Shown here one piece after another: positions 11,867-19,151 of a stretch of 23,069 nucleotides of DNA. The notes below the pieces were generated by a model. It did no database searches. It saw nothing but the letters and a program-made list of their open reading frames with translations, and had not been told where the DNA came from. The position numbers and the translations under genes were made by a program. Each line of letters begins with the position of its first letter. Position 1 is the first letter of the stretch. The DNA comes from a virus, in IMG/VR virus record IMGVR_UViG_3300046006_002404, positions 1 through 23,069 of that record. One strand, written 5' to 3'.

Positions 11867-12040
11867 TTATGCAATACGACCTATTCGATGAAGAAGGTTA
11901 GCCACCTTCATGAGTTCGATTGAAGCATTTCGTTCGCTCTCTTCGGTACTCACAAGCATATCTTTATAATAACGAAGAGCACGCTTCAACAAATCCATAT
12001 CTGCAGGAGCAAACGTTCCACCTTTATTTTCATTCGGCAT
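11867..12040 (-). CDS. Small helical protein, 57 residues
   Basis: The ATG at 12040 overlaps the preceding stop by 1 nt (TAATG), so translation is coupled. The product is helical and mixed-charge (ADMDLLKRALRYYKDMLVSTEESERNASIELMKVANLLHR, split here by eye into two helices). No family is recognised. It ends 8 nt before tRNA-Arg in the same transcript. Confidence 0.62.
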   Translation of the reverse strand: MPNENKGGTFAPADMDLLKRALRYYKDMLVSTEESERNASIELMKVANLLHRIGRIA

Positions 12041-12201
12041 TACTTCGACTCCAATAACCAGTTATTCGCGGTGTCCATCCAATCGAGCGCTTCGACAGGA
12101 ATCGATTCTCCACGACGCTTCGCGTTCAGAAGATCGCAAAATGTATCTTCGACCGCCTTCGGATTTTCCATTGTAGGAAATGCAAAAAGTTCGACGTTCA
12201 T
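12040..12201 (-). CDS. Small acidic protein, 53 residues
   Basis: The ATG at 12201 follows GGAG with 8-nt spacing. The product begins NVELFAFPTMENPKAVEDTF and ends LDWMDTANNWLLESK. It is acidic, with several Trp residues near the end. No family is recognised. It overlaps the next gene by 1 nt and follows the 101-residue gene by 30 nt. Confidence 0.62.
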   Translation of the reverse strand: MNVELFAFPTMENPKAVEDTFCDLLNAKRRGESIPVEALDWMDTANNWLLESK

Positions 12202-12231
12202 AAAATAATCTCCTAATAATATATATTCAAC

Positions 12232-12537
12232 TTATCGCGATGTATAGTCGTAAACAGTAAAATGAGTTGCGTCGGCAATCAAACAATCTTGCATCGCACG
12301 ATGGCGCGAACGAAGATAAGTAGTCTTATCGTTACGAGTCATTTCGCGGCCGATTGCAATAGAACGTGGGCCGCGATAGCGAAGACGGACACGAGTATTG
12401 GTTTCGCGATAGGCGGCCAAAACTTGTTCGCGAAGTTCAATCGGTACCCAATAGGCACGTACGGGATAATAGTTTTGACGCGTCGCGTCGGCAGGTACGG
12501 CGTAAGTGGATTCGATTTGTTCAATGGTAAGAGTCAT
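12232..12537 (-). CDS. Basic protein of unknown function, 101 residues
   Basis: The start at 12537 is chosen for AAGGA 8 nt upstream. The longer frame (from 12618) would run through the promoter. The product is Arg-rich (RVRLRYRGPRSIAIGREMTRND, then YLRSRHRAMQDC) with a Thr/Tyr-rich start, and has no membrane segment. The charge suggests it may bind nucleic acid or a nucleotide, but no domain is recognised. It is the first gene after the TGTACA promoter at 12566-12594. Confidence 0.68.
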   Translation of the reverse strand: MTLTIEQIESTYAVPADATRQNYYPVRAYWVPIELREQVLAAYRETNTRVRLRYRGPRSIAIGREMTRNDKTTYLRSRHRAMQDCLIADATHFTVYDYTSR

Positions 12538-12565
12538 AATATATTCCTTTTCAACTGATAATATC

Positions 12566-12594
12566 ATTCTACCACAGTTTGGCATTATTGTACA
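12566..12594 (-). promoter_or_regulatory. Phage TGTACA-type promoter 5
   Basis: TGTACA (12589-12594), 17 bp, TAGAAT (12566-12571) with TGG before it. The closest fit in the set to an extended -10 sigma-70 promoter. Confidence 0.7.
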
Positions 12595-12602
12595 CCGGTA
12601 TT

Positions 12603-12995
12603 TTACTCTGATAACCACTTGGAGATTGAACCAAACTTAAGATTAAGTTCATGCTCAAGAATCTCGAGGCCATAGAAATCGAACTCGCGCTGACGAATGC
12701 CTTCGGCTTCGGCGATGATCTCGATCGCGCGCTCGCGAGTTGTACCTTGAACGATTTGCATCGTCTCTTCAACGCGAGCAACAAACTTGTCGAAGTAGAT
12801 CTGTTGATACTCAGCTTCACTCTCGATTTCCTTATCAAGCAAACGCGAGAGCGCTTCGAAGTCAGCATCAAATGCTTCGACCGACTCAAAGGTAGGATTA
12901 TAAGGGCGGCATCCGTATACTTCTTTATAGAGGTCGGAATAAATCGAACCGTCTTTTGAGTTGGTTGCAACATCAATATCACGAAGAGTAAGCAT
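12603..12995 (-). CDS. Acidic protein of unknown function, 130 residues
   Basis: The start at 12995 has AAGGA 8 nt upstream. A longer frame from 13067 begins within the promoter and is rejected. The product (LTLRDIDVATNSKDGSIYSDLYKEVYGCRPYNP at the start, split by eye; later a long acidic helix with EIESEAEYQQIYFDKFVARVEETM) is acidic and helical. No domain is recognised. It is the only gene between two TGTACA promoters, so it forms its own short unit. Confidence 0.68.
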   Translation of the reverse strand: MLTLRDIDVATNSKDGSIYSDLYKEVYGCRPYNPTFESVEAFDADFEALSRLLDKEIESEAEYQQIYFDKFVARVEETMQIVQGTTRERAIEIIAEAEGIRQREFDFYGLEILEHELNLKFGSISKWLSE

Positions 12996-13025
12996 ATCAT
13001 TTTTCCTTTTCATCATCATATACCT

Positions 13026-13054
13026 AGGATACAATGTTTTGACAATAATGTACA
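13026..13054 (-). promoter_or_regulatory. Phage TGTACA-type promoter 6
   Basis: TGTACA (13049-13054), 17 bp, TATCCT (13026-13031). The spacer shares TTATT and TCAAAAC with promoter 1. It begins one base after the U-run of the regA terminator. Confidence 0.65.
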
Positions 13055-13055
13055 C

Positions 13056-13090
13056 AAAAAAACGCACTCAGAATCATCCAAGTGCGTTTT
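13056..13090 (-). terminator. Rho-independent terminator after regA
   Basis: ACGCACT and AGTGCGT arms with extra inner pairing (TGGA with TCTG, loose) are followed on the minus strand by a run of seven T. It shares arm sequence and the TGCGTTTTTT tail with the terminator at 7363-7400, so the two are copies of one element. Confidence 0.82.
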
Positions 13091-13112
13091 AGTTTCGATT
13101 TAAATCAATAAC

Positions 13113-13508
13113 TTATTTTTTGCGACCAATATTATATTTCGTCACAAGACTCCATTCATTTTTTTCTTTGAATGGAAGGATCTTAATCTGATTGAGTGGT
13201 GTCAGAGGATCAACGATATTATCCGGATCAACAATCGCAATCAATCCCCAGTCGGAGAGAAGTTTGGTAATTGTATTTCGACGACCTTTATCTTCTTCAG
13301 AAAAATCTGATGGCTTACCGTCAAGAGCAAAGAGCTCTTTAAAGTGGACGATATAATATTTGCCTTGTTTGTGTAAGATATGGCAAGACTGATAAAGAGT
13401 CTTGTCCTTACGAGAAGCTACGCCGATACGAGTCAAAGTCTCGCGAACTTTTAAGAAATCGTCTTCTTCTCCAAGCCTCACTTCAACTAAAGTTTCTAAA
13501 ATATTCAT
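13113..13508 (-). CDS. regA: RegA translational repressor
   Basis: The 131 residues align along their whole length with T4 RegA (122). The segment DDFLKVRETLTRIGVASRKDKTLYQSCHILHKQGKYYIVHFKELFALDG (split here by eye) mirrors T4 DFLKVKETLTRMGIANNKDKVLYQSCHILQKKGLYYIVHFKEM. Later blocks SEEDKGRRNTITKLLSDWGL and PFKEKNEWSLVTKYNIG also match. RegA binds the start regions of early phage mRNAs, including the clamp and clamp-loader genes, and blocks ribosome access. It overlaps gp62 by 4 nt (ATGA) in the T4 gene order and ends the replication unit at a strong terminator. Confidence 0.97.
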   Translation of the reverse strand: MNILETLVEVRLGEEDDFLKVRETLTRIGVASRKDKTLYQSCHILHKQGKYYIVHFKELFALDGKPSDFSEEDKGRRNTITKLLSDWGLIAIVDPDNIVDPLTPLNQIKILPFKEKNEWSLVTKYNIGRKK

Positions 13509-13840
13509 GTTTCACCCTTCTGAATCTTTTTCTTTATTATTTTTATATGTTCAGAGGAGAGGATATCAAGAGCTGCCTTGGCAGCACGGCGGTTATAACC
13601 GTAATACTCTGCAACCGCTTCGAGATCTCCATCCTTTTCTTTTTTCACCCACTTCGCAAAGCGTTTGCTAGGTCGTATGATATTTATCAAAAAAGAATAT
13701 TGGAGTTTGTTGTCGAGGTGGTGGTTGCAGTTCATCATGTTGGCGGCATGAATGGAATCGGCGAAGTAAGATAAGGATCTATTTGTTAGCCAAGGACTGT
13801 ACGTCTTCTCGGCAAGGGTATCATTCTCCGTACCTTTCAT
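13505..13840 (-). CDS. 62: gp62-like clamp-loader small subunit
   Basis: The start at 13840 (111 residues) is chosen because the upstream alternative (13891) would overlap the previous gene by 71 nt. Matches to T4 gp62 lie in the block RPSKRFAKWVKKEKDGDLEAV, against PRGKRYGKWAKLVEDSTEVL in T4, and in the helical end that follows. Gene order (44 - 62 - regA) settles the call. It is much shorter than T4 gp62 (187 residues), as in other divergent T4-like phages. The protein joins four gp44 subunits to load the sliding clamp. The stop overlaps the regA start. Confidence 0.85.
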   Translation of the reverse strand: MKGTENDTLAEKTYSPWLTNRSLSYFADSIHAANMMNCNHHLDNKLQYSFLINIIRPSKRFAKWVKKEKDGDLEAVAEYYGYNRRAAKAALDILSSEHIKIIKKKIQKGET

Positions 13841-14069
13841 CAGGTTCTTCTTGGTCGAGTTGATCGATGTCACGAAGTCGAACGGTTTCATCTTTACGGC
13901 CTTTCATAATCACATCTGCAGACTTATCAAAGAAGTCTGCGCATTTATCACAAATCTCAAGAGAAATCATGCCATCATCAGTATTTACTTGTACTTCATG
14001 AAATGGCACGCTCTTCAGATACTTATCTTCACAGACGGCACATGTTTTATTTCGATTGAACCAGATCAC
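13821..14069 (-). CDS. Small four-cysteine (zinc-ribbon-like) protein between gp44 and gp62
   Basis: The start is a GTG at 14069 overlapping the gp44 stop (GTGA). The 82 residues contain CAVC at 10-13 and CDKC at 40-43, spaced as in a zinc ribbon, with a beta hairpin between them (FHEVQVNTDDGMISLEI). The rest is charged (VIMKGRKDETVRLRDIDQLD). T4 has no gene at this place, so it is an insertion into the 44-62 unit. It could bind the clamp loader or nucleic acid; no name is certain. It overlaps gp62 by 20 nt, so all three are coupled. Confidence 0.75.
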   Translation of the reverse strand: MIWFNRNKTCAVCEDKYLKSVPFHEVQVNTDDGMISLEICDKCADFFDKSADVIMKGRKDETVRLRDIDQLDQEEPDERYGE

Positions 14070-15001
14070 AAGAACTCACAGTCGGCCATAATTTCTGTGA
14101 GACATGCCATTAGATTAATCTCAGGATCAGCGGCGAATGCATTCTGATACTGATACTTTGCAAGATGGAGTACGAGTTGAGGCATGCTACCTTTACCGAT
14201 ATAATCTTCGGCCTTATCGAAGAAGGCACGAAAGAATTCTGTTGGTTCGATGTCAGACTCTCCAAGCCACTTACGTACGGCTGTGAAGTTCTTGTCCTTC
14301 ATATAACCAATCAGCTTGGCAAGAGCAGAATCCGAGAAATTCCTAAGAATCCCAGTGTCAATCCCGCCAGTAGCACTATAACGTTGGAGCTCATTAATAA
14401 CACGTCGCCAATCTGGAAAGTGTGTCTTGATGACTTCAGCAACGACCGCTTTTTCATAAGAAACCGATTCAGTCTCGAGGATTCCACATACTCTTTGCAT
14501 AAATTGTTTGGCAAGAGATGGGAGTTCCGACTTAGGAATCTTAAATTTGATAACCGAGCATCGAGAATGGAGCGGCTCAATAATCCGATCGACAAAATTA
14601 CAAGTAAGAATGAATCCACAGTTTGCACTGAATTCCTCCATAAAGTTACGTAGAGCTGGCTGAGTGGACTGAGGGTTGAGATAGTCGGCCTCATCGAGGA
14701 TTACCATCTTTCTGCCACCCATCAGAGAGACAGAACTGGCAAACTGTGAGATGTCGTTACGCAGCATATCGATGTTGCCATTCATCGAACCGTTAATAAC
14801 GATGTAGTCACATTGTAGTTCTTCACACATGGCTTTTGCCACAGTTGTCTTACCAACACCTGCGGTACCAGAGAGAATGAGGTTAGGAATGTTTTTCTGA
14901 TCTACGAACTGTTGAAATGTCTTCTTCAGTTCGTCAGTCAGGATAGTGTCGGACACGGTCTTTGGGCGATACTTCTCTACCCACAAAAAATCTTCAAGCA
15001 T
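14066..15001 (-). CDS. 44: gp44-like clamp-loader ATPase large subunit
   Basis: The 311 residues include WVEKYRPKTVSDTIL at the start (as in the T4 and archaeal RFC small subunits), Walker A GTAGVGKTT (45-53), Walker B ILDEADYL (101-108), sensor 1 TCNF, and the SRC motif at 147-149 that contacts ATP in the next subunit. Sensor 2 lies near DWRRVINELQ. T4 gp44 (319 residues) forms a pentamer with gp62 and opens the gp45 clamp using ATP. A terminator lies between gp45 and this gene, so it is expressed at a lower level than the clamp. Confidence 0.97.
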   Translation of the reverse strand: MLEDFLWVEKYRPKTVSDTILTDELKKTFQQFVDQKNIPNLILSGTAGVGKTTVAKAMCEELQCDYIVINGSMNGNIDMLRNDISQFASSVSLMGGRKMVILDEADYLNPQSTQPALRNFMEEFSANCGFILTCNFVDRIIEPLHSRCSVIKFKIPKSELPSLAKQFMQRVCGILETESVSYEKAVVAEVIKTHFPDWRRVINELQRYSATGGIDTGILRNFSDSALAKLIGYMKDKNFTAVRKWLGESDIEPTEFFRAFFDKAEDYIGKGSMPQLVLHLAKYQYQNAFAADPEINLMACLTEIMADCEFL

Positions 15002-15016
15002 AATATATCTCCGTCA

Positions 15017-15047
15017 CAAAAAGTGGGCGATGCCGAAACACCGCCCA
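15017..15047 (-). terminator. Rho-independent terminator between gp45 and gp44
   Basis: On the minus strand, TGGGCG and CGCCCA arms, with extra TG/CA pairing, enclose a TTTCGG-containing loop. A run of five T follows after one C. It would reduce gp44/gp62 expression relative to gp45, which T4-type phages need in large amounts for replication and late transcription. Confidence 0.8.
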
Positions 15048-15053
15048 TTATAA

Positions 15054-15713
15054 TCAAGCCTCGAAAGCCGAGTTGGATTCAACAGCAATCCAGTATTCTA
15101 CTGTTGCACCTTTCCAGTGGCTAAGGCCCTTGGAAGAGATTGATACGTCGTAAGAACCTGGAATCAACTTCATGCAATCCGAACGGAATACCATGCGGAA
15201 GCGAGCTTCAGTTTCACCAACTTCGATACTAAACGAATCGTTGCTAGTTCCACGTGTATCGACTGCTTGAAGCAAGATCTTACCGTTCTTACCGACGATG
15301 GCAATCTCAGGCAACTGAGAAACTGCCAACGCCTTCATCACTCTATTGAGTGCTTCTTCAGAAATCAAACAGTTGACTTCAGGATTTGGCAATTCAATCT
15401 CGCGATCTGGTGGAACGATGATCAGCGAAGGATCAGTGACAGCGTACTGAAATCGATTGTTGCCTTCGATGAGTTCGACGTACGAATCCTTGATTTCAAT
15501 CTCAGGATCATTAAACAAGGAGAGAGTGCCGATAAACCGTGAGAGGTCATATACGGCAAAACCTTTCTCGAAGTCTTGTTTAATTGTTGCTTTTGCAAGA
15601 ACAGATTTTGTACTCGAAATAGTACGAATCACATTTCCAGGCTTGAACATAATGTTCTTGTTAATAGCCGAGAAGTTCTTGAGTACTTGCAACGTATCAT
15701 TATCTAATTTCAT
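15054..15713 (-). CDS. 45: gp45-like DNA sliding clamp
   Basis: The start is ATG at 15713, with GGAG 7 nt upstream. The in-frame ATG at 15743 lies within the promoter. The 219 residues match T4 gp45 (228): MKLDNDTLQVLKNFSAINKN against MKLSKDTTALLKNFATINSG, AVYDLSRFIGTLSLFNDPEI against AIYDLNGFLGILSLVNDDAE, and the C-terminal GSYDVSISSKGLSHWKGA followed by VEYWIAVESNS. The trimeric ring holds the polymerase on DNA and activates late promoters with gp33 and gp55. It heads the 45-44-62-regA unit under its own TGTACA promoter. Confidence 0.96.
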   Translation of the reverse strand: MKLDNDTLQVLKNFSAINKNIMFKPGNVIRTISSTKSVLAKATIKQDFEKGFAVYDLSRFIGTLSLFNDPEIEIKDSYVELIEGNNRFQYAVTDPSLIIVPPDREIELPNPEVNCLISEEALNRVMKALAVSQLPEIAIVGKNGKILLQAVDTRGTSNDSFSIEVGETEARFRMVFRSDCMKLIPGSYDVSISSKGLSHWKGATVEYWIAVESNSAFEA

Positions 15714-15741
15714 AATAAATCTCCATATGTTCGGAATATTC

Positions 15742-15770
15742 AATATACCAACGATTGTATTAATTGTACA
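15742..15770 (-). promoter_or_regulatory. Phage TGTACA-type promoter 7 (gp45 unit)
   Basis: TGTACA (15765-15770), 17 bp, TATATT (15742-15747) with TGG before it. It overlaps the last codons of the glycosyltransferase gene by no more than a few bases and drives the sliding clamp and clamp loader, which fits early expression. Confidence 0.7.
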
Positions 15771-15773
15771 CCA

Positions 15774-16748
15774 TTATTTGTTTTTACCGAGTGCAGAAGG
15801 ATCTGCAGTTGCAGCTGCACCGATACGTGCAATATCTGGTAGAGAACCACCAAAGACATACGAACCAACGTGCTTCAGTTCCATCCATGGGCAAAGCCAT
15901 ACATGCATACCAGCATTGCGAACCCACTGACAGAACATGTAATCTTCAGAGAGGTAGCGCTTCGAGTAATCTTTGATCAAACCATTGTTCGGATCTTTCA
16001 CAAAGTCTACAATCTCTTTTGCTTTTGCTTTTGGATTCTTTTTCAAGTATTCTTCAAGCTCGGCATTGATGTTCGTACGCTTATGATCGATCGGCGTATC
16101 AAAGTAAGCCATGATTTCACGACTACCATCGAAGTGTTCTGTACGAACGTGATCAGGTTTGTAGAACTGCTGAGGATAAGCTTCTTGAAATTTCTCAAAA
16201 GTTTGGCGGCGAATCATCATGAATCCAGTTCCGGATTCAAGTACTTCGACTGGTTGACCAAGAGCAATCTCTCGGGTTTCACCTGTTGGATTGAAGACGT
16301 AATCACCAACAAACTTTTCAAGATCGTTTGGATTTTCGTCAGCCATGCCCTTATCGACAGCAAGCTTAATCTTTTCCCAACTGATGCACTTCTTAGGATA
16401 TGGACCAGCGATGATGTCGTAGTTATCTACTGATGGATCAGGATTTTGTAGAGCAAGTAGCGCGATCACGTCATTCGGATTGAATCCAATATCAGAGTCG
16501 ATGAACATCAAGTGTGTATCGCCTGAACGCATGAACTCATCGGCGCAGTAGTTGCGTGCTCGAGTAATCAGAGACTCGTTAAACAAGAAGTAGAATCTGA
16601 CTTGGATTCCGTAGTGTGTGCAGAGTGCAGAGAGATCTGCAATCGAACGTGTAAACATACCTGCGCATTGACCGCCATACATTGGTGCGGCGATGAAGAG
16701 CTTGCGCTTTCTGAGCTCTTCCATTGGAACATTAATTTCAATACCCAT
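15774..16748 (-). CDS. GT-A-type glycosyltransferase
   Basis: The 324 residues start with a Rossmann-like segment (RKLFIAAPMYGGQCAG) followed by NESLITRARNYCADEFMRS and the metal-binding DxD-like block THLMFIDSDIGFNP (DSD at 84-86). A later block VLESGTGFMMIRRQTF is typical of the acceptor side of family 2-like enzymes, and LSEDYMFCQWVRNAGMHVWL contains the ED catalytic-base position. The enzyme should transfer a sugar from a nucleotide-sugar donor. Lying in one strand with the gp42-like hydroxymethylase, it is a good candidate to glycosylate hydroxymethylcytosine in phage DNA. Lipid, protein or polysaccharide acceptors are not excluded. AAGGA lies 6-7 nt before the ATG. Confidence 0.82.
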   Translation of the reverse strand: MGIEINVPMEELRKRKLFIAAPMYGGQCAGMFTRSIADLSALCTHYGIQVRFYFLFNESLITRARNYCADEFMRSGDTHLMFIDSDIGFNPNDVIALLALQNPDPSVDNYDIIAGPYPKKCISWEKIKLAVDKGMADENPNDLEKFVGDYVFNPTGETREIALGQPVEVLESGTGFMMIRRQTFEKFQEAYPQQFYKPDHVRTEHFDGSREIMAYFDTPIDHKRTNINAELEEYLKKNPKAKAKEIVDFVKDPNNGLIKDYSKRYLSEDYMFCQWVRNAGMHVWLCPWMELKHVGSYVFGGSLPDIARIGAAATADPSALGKNK

Positions 16749-16750
16749 AA

Positions 16751-17212
16751 TTAATCCTTATTTTCAGTATCATGAACGTGGAGTTGCATAATTGCGTAGT
16801 GGATAACCTTCATCAGGTCCTTTCGCCATTCGGCGGGATCACCCTTACGACCGTATCGTTGAGTGTACTTCATCATATTCCCGATATTGAAACCAGTCCC
16901 ATGACCAGCATCAATGATGAATTCCGTTGCTTGAAATTTATTTCGGGAATAATGCTGTTCGTAAGTAGCATCGATGTAAGACTGAATTTCTTTGATTGAT
17001 TCGCCTTCATTGTATTTATACACACTGAGATGCTTCGCTGTAATTCCTGGAATAAAATTCGCGTGCGTGCCCGAAGGATTCTCAACGTACATACCTGGAG
17101 GACCATTTAATCCTGCCATACTTTCGAGCTGTGGTCCACCAGTTGGACCTTTCTTAGCGATAGATACTGTATTATCATCATTTTCATTCATTATATACTT
17201 ACTAGTTTTCAT
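16751..17212 (-). CDS. DUF3310-like protein
   Basis: The 153 residues comprise a Gly/Pro-rich, apparently disordered N-terminus (about 1-60) and a C-terminal domain ATEFIIDAGHGTGFNIGNMMKYTQRYGRKGD, followed by WRKDLMKVIHYAIMQL, the DUF3310 pattern. Some members, such as T7 gp1.7, act as nucleotide kinases; that activity is not shown here. The start overlaps the SGNH-like gene stop by 4 nt. A role in nucleotide metabolism would suit the neighbouring base-modification genes. Confidence 0.75.
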   Translation of the reverse strand: MKTSKYIMNENDDNTVSIAKKGPTGGPQLESMAGLNGPPGMYVENPSGTHANFIPGITAKHLSVYKYNEGESIKEIQSYIDATYEQHYSRNKFQATEFIIDAGHGTGFNIGNMMKYTQRYGRKGDPAEWRKDLMKVIHYAIMQLHVHDTENKD

Positions 17213-18240
17213 GCAAAGAAATCCTCTAGAGTTGCGGGTTTGTTTTCAGATAGACCAGACCACTTGCGGCCTTGCCAATGTGGGTAAGAGTTGCGAGAAA
17301 GATGTACTGACTTCGGTTTCTCCATGCATTCAAAGTCGAGCTCACCCCTCTCATTCAGAAGCGGATCAACCCATTCAATGAGGTTGACACTGCCTTGAGC
17401 ACATAGCTTTCTCATCTCATCTTTAAAGACGAGACGGGCTGTGTTGCGTTGATCCCATGATCCGTAGAATGGTGTGCCTTTGTAGTAACCCGTTTTTGGA
17501 AGGACTCGCGATTCATGCTCGATAGGAAGCAACTCGTATGCATAGACCTTTGCAAGATCGAGCTGAGAGAGTTGTTCATAGTATCTATTCGCCAAATCTC
17601 GTGTTGCTTGTTCAGGATTTGGTTGACGGCAAAGATGATGACGTACGTCGATGTTACCGAAGTAGAACTCTGCGATCTCATGTTCAGGATTAATGAAAGA
17701 ACTCAATCCTTCTTTGAGTGCTCCGTGGAGAGTTTTAAAAGGAACAGAATTGACAAACCAACCGGGGCGATACATGCAAATAGCATGGCTATCACCTGCA
17801 ACAACTCTATTGACAACTTCTATCTCCTTTACTGTAATGGCAGTATCTTCAAGCTTCTTTAGATTTTCCCAATCAACGAGATGCCAATCAGGATGAATAT
17901 CACCATCGAGCCGAGGCTTTAACATCTCGCTGTATTTCGGATGATCGATCCACAACGAGTAGATAGGAGCTTTCAGCTTCGAGTATCGAATCAGCTTATC
18001 GATGTTTCCATAATTCTTCATCCCTCCGAAGAGATTCAAAGAACCAAACCAATCATTGCCATGATAGGCATAGACTCGATTAAACGATTCTGGATCTGGA
18101 TGAATATCACCAGTACGATCGAGGTGAACGTTACCGAACTCAACGCTTAACTGCTCAGCATAGATGGCAGCTTGTGCTGCTCTATGTGAGTGAATATTCG
18201 AAGAGACGGGAGTGAATGGGGATGTAACTAAGATGTTCAT
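17209..18240 (-). CDS. SGNH-hydrolase-like protein
   Basis: The 343 residues hold a GDSH block at 149-152 in the context RVVAGDSHAICMY, a GNIDVRHH block near 195-202 (block III-like, Gly/Asn), and a C-terminal HLSRNSYPHW segment that can supply the catalytic His. This is the block order of SGNH/GDSL hydrolases, which often work as acyl esterases or acyltransferases. The first 140 residues are not typical and may bind the substrate. AAGGG lies 5 nt before the ATG. In this operon it may process an acyl or amino-acyl group in base modification, which is inference from neighbours. Confidence 0.6.
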   Translation of the reverse strand: MNILVTSPFTPVSSNIHSHRAAQAAIYAEQLSVEFGNVHLDRTGDIHPDPESFNRVYAYHGNDWFGSLNLFGGMKNYGNIDKLIRYSKLKAPIYSLWIDHPKYSEMLKPRLDGDIHPDWHLVDWENLKKLEDTAITVKEIEVVNRVVAGDSHAICMYRPGWFVNSVPFKTLHGALKEGLSSFINPEHEIAEFYFGNIDVRHHLCRQPNPEQATRDLANRYYEQLSQLDLAKVYAYELLPIEHESRVLPKTGYYKGTPFYGSWDQRNTARLVFKDEMRKLCAQGSVNLIEWVDPLLNERGELDFECMEKPKSVHLSRNSYPHWQGRKWSGLSENKPATLEDFFA

Positions 18241-18248
18241 ATTATCCC

Positions 18249-19151
18249 TTATATATCAAGTTGCCTATATTGTACATCATTTTTTAGCCAGTCGCGGTAA
18301 CTATTTACGCGATCATATATCGTAGGATCATTAAGTACTGGCTCTTTGCCGACATTCCAGAACAAGATGTTCTTACCAGTATTTTTTGGAATGTATTTCC
18401 AAACCTTGCCGTCGTAAGTATCTATGCAAGGGAAAGGTGGAAGGTTCTCTGCCTTCTCGCTCTGTTGAAATGGCATCGGCTCAGAGATGACTTCGGCTCG
18501 ACCGAGTTCGCCAGCTTTCAGGTTACGAGACACTGCAACCGAATGGAACTTGGCATTTGGCCATGCGATCTGCATTGCTCGTGACAAAACACCTGTCGAG
18601 ATGGCTACGTACACTTCGTCAGGTGCTTCGATCTTTGATGCAGCCTTCACGATACCAGCAGTGACGAGTTCATGCTTCAGCCCAAGAGGAACGAAGAAGG
18701 CATCTTCTTGAGAATCTGCCCAATCTTTGGCGATCTTGTTCAGATTTGGCATCGCAGCGATACGATGGAACGAAGCTTCTGCTCCTTGCTCGATGCAACA
18801 TGCCTGATGATGAGAGATGGTTTGTGATGAAGGCATGAACAACTTTACCTTCTTATTGTGGCGTTTTGCTACATCGAGAAGCGAGACACCAGCGAGACCA
18901 GTACGAGGTTGGACATACACGATAGTCGACTGATTGATTCTTGAGAGTAGACAATCGCCGCCGCGAACCTTCGTTCCTGTAATCAAATCGTCTCGTACGC
19001 ATCGAATGCCATCGTGTATTGTTACGACTGGATCAGGATAGGGATCAGTCCATGTCTCTGCAAGGTTGAGGTAATATTCTCTGGCTTGTTCCCATCCGTA
19101 CAAGCCTACGTCTTTGTTGACTCCGTCGATAACATGTTTGTTATGCGCCAT
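18249..19151 (-). CDS. Fold-type-II PLP-dependent enzyme-like protein
   Basis: The 300 residues carry VRDDLITGTKVRGG at 52-65, close to the ACC-deaminase/D-cysteine-desulfhydrase pattern in which the Lys (here Lys61) binds PLP. A segment QPRTGLAGVSLLDVAKRHNKKVKLFMP follows, equivalent to the SNHARQ/SGNHG helix and strand. Residues about 185-200 (VYVAISTGVLSRAM) fit the phosphate-binding glycine-rich loop. The C-terminus diverges from known enzymes. PLP enzymes occur in several phage DNA-hypermodification pathways. The gene overlaps the 335-residue gene by 11 nt. The family is probable; the reaction is unknown. Confidence 0.65.
   Translation of the reverse strand: MAHNKHVIDGVNKDVGLYGWEQAREYYLNLAETWTDPYPDPVVTIHDGIRCVRDDLITGTKVRGGDCLLSRINQSTIVYVQPRTGLAGVSLLDVAKRHNKKVKLFMPSSQTISHHQACCIEQGAEASFHRIAAMPNLNKIAKDWADSQEDAFFVPLGLKHELVTAGIVKAASKIEAPDEVYVAISTGVLSRAMQIAWPNAKFHSVAVSRNLKAGELGRAEVISEPMPFQQSEKAENLPPFPCIDTYDGKVWKYIPKNTGKNILFWNVGKEPVLNDPTIYDRVNSYRDWLKNDVQYRQLDI

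Noticed and set aside
12538-12618. N-terminal extension of the 101-residue protein
   Set aside because: The extension runs across the TGTACA promoter, and the ATG at 12537 has a good ribosome site.
13837-13891. Longer gp62 reading from 13891
   Set aside because: It would overlap the four-cysteine gene by 71 nt. The ATG at 13840 is better placed and gives the gp62-like part.
15267-16433. Several plus-strand frames over the clamp and glycosyltransferase genes
   Set aside because: They are antisense shadows of genes with strong family matches and have low-complexity or odd composition.
17013-17020. TATAAATA on the minus strand inside the DUF3310-like gene
   Set aside because: It is mid-gene in coding sequence with no start codon and ribosome site following, so it is probably a chance match.
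18248-18276. Ninth TGTACA site with TATAAG 17 bp away
   Set aside because: It lies in the last codons of the PLP-enzyme gene, the -10 lacks the final T, and the ATG of the next gene is only 7 nt away. It is probably coding sequence.
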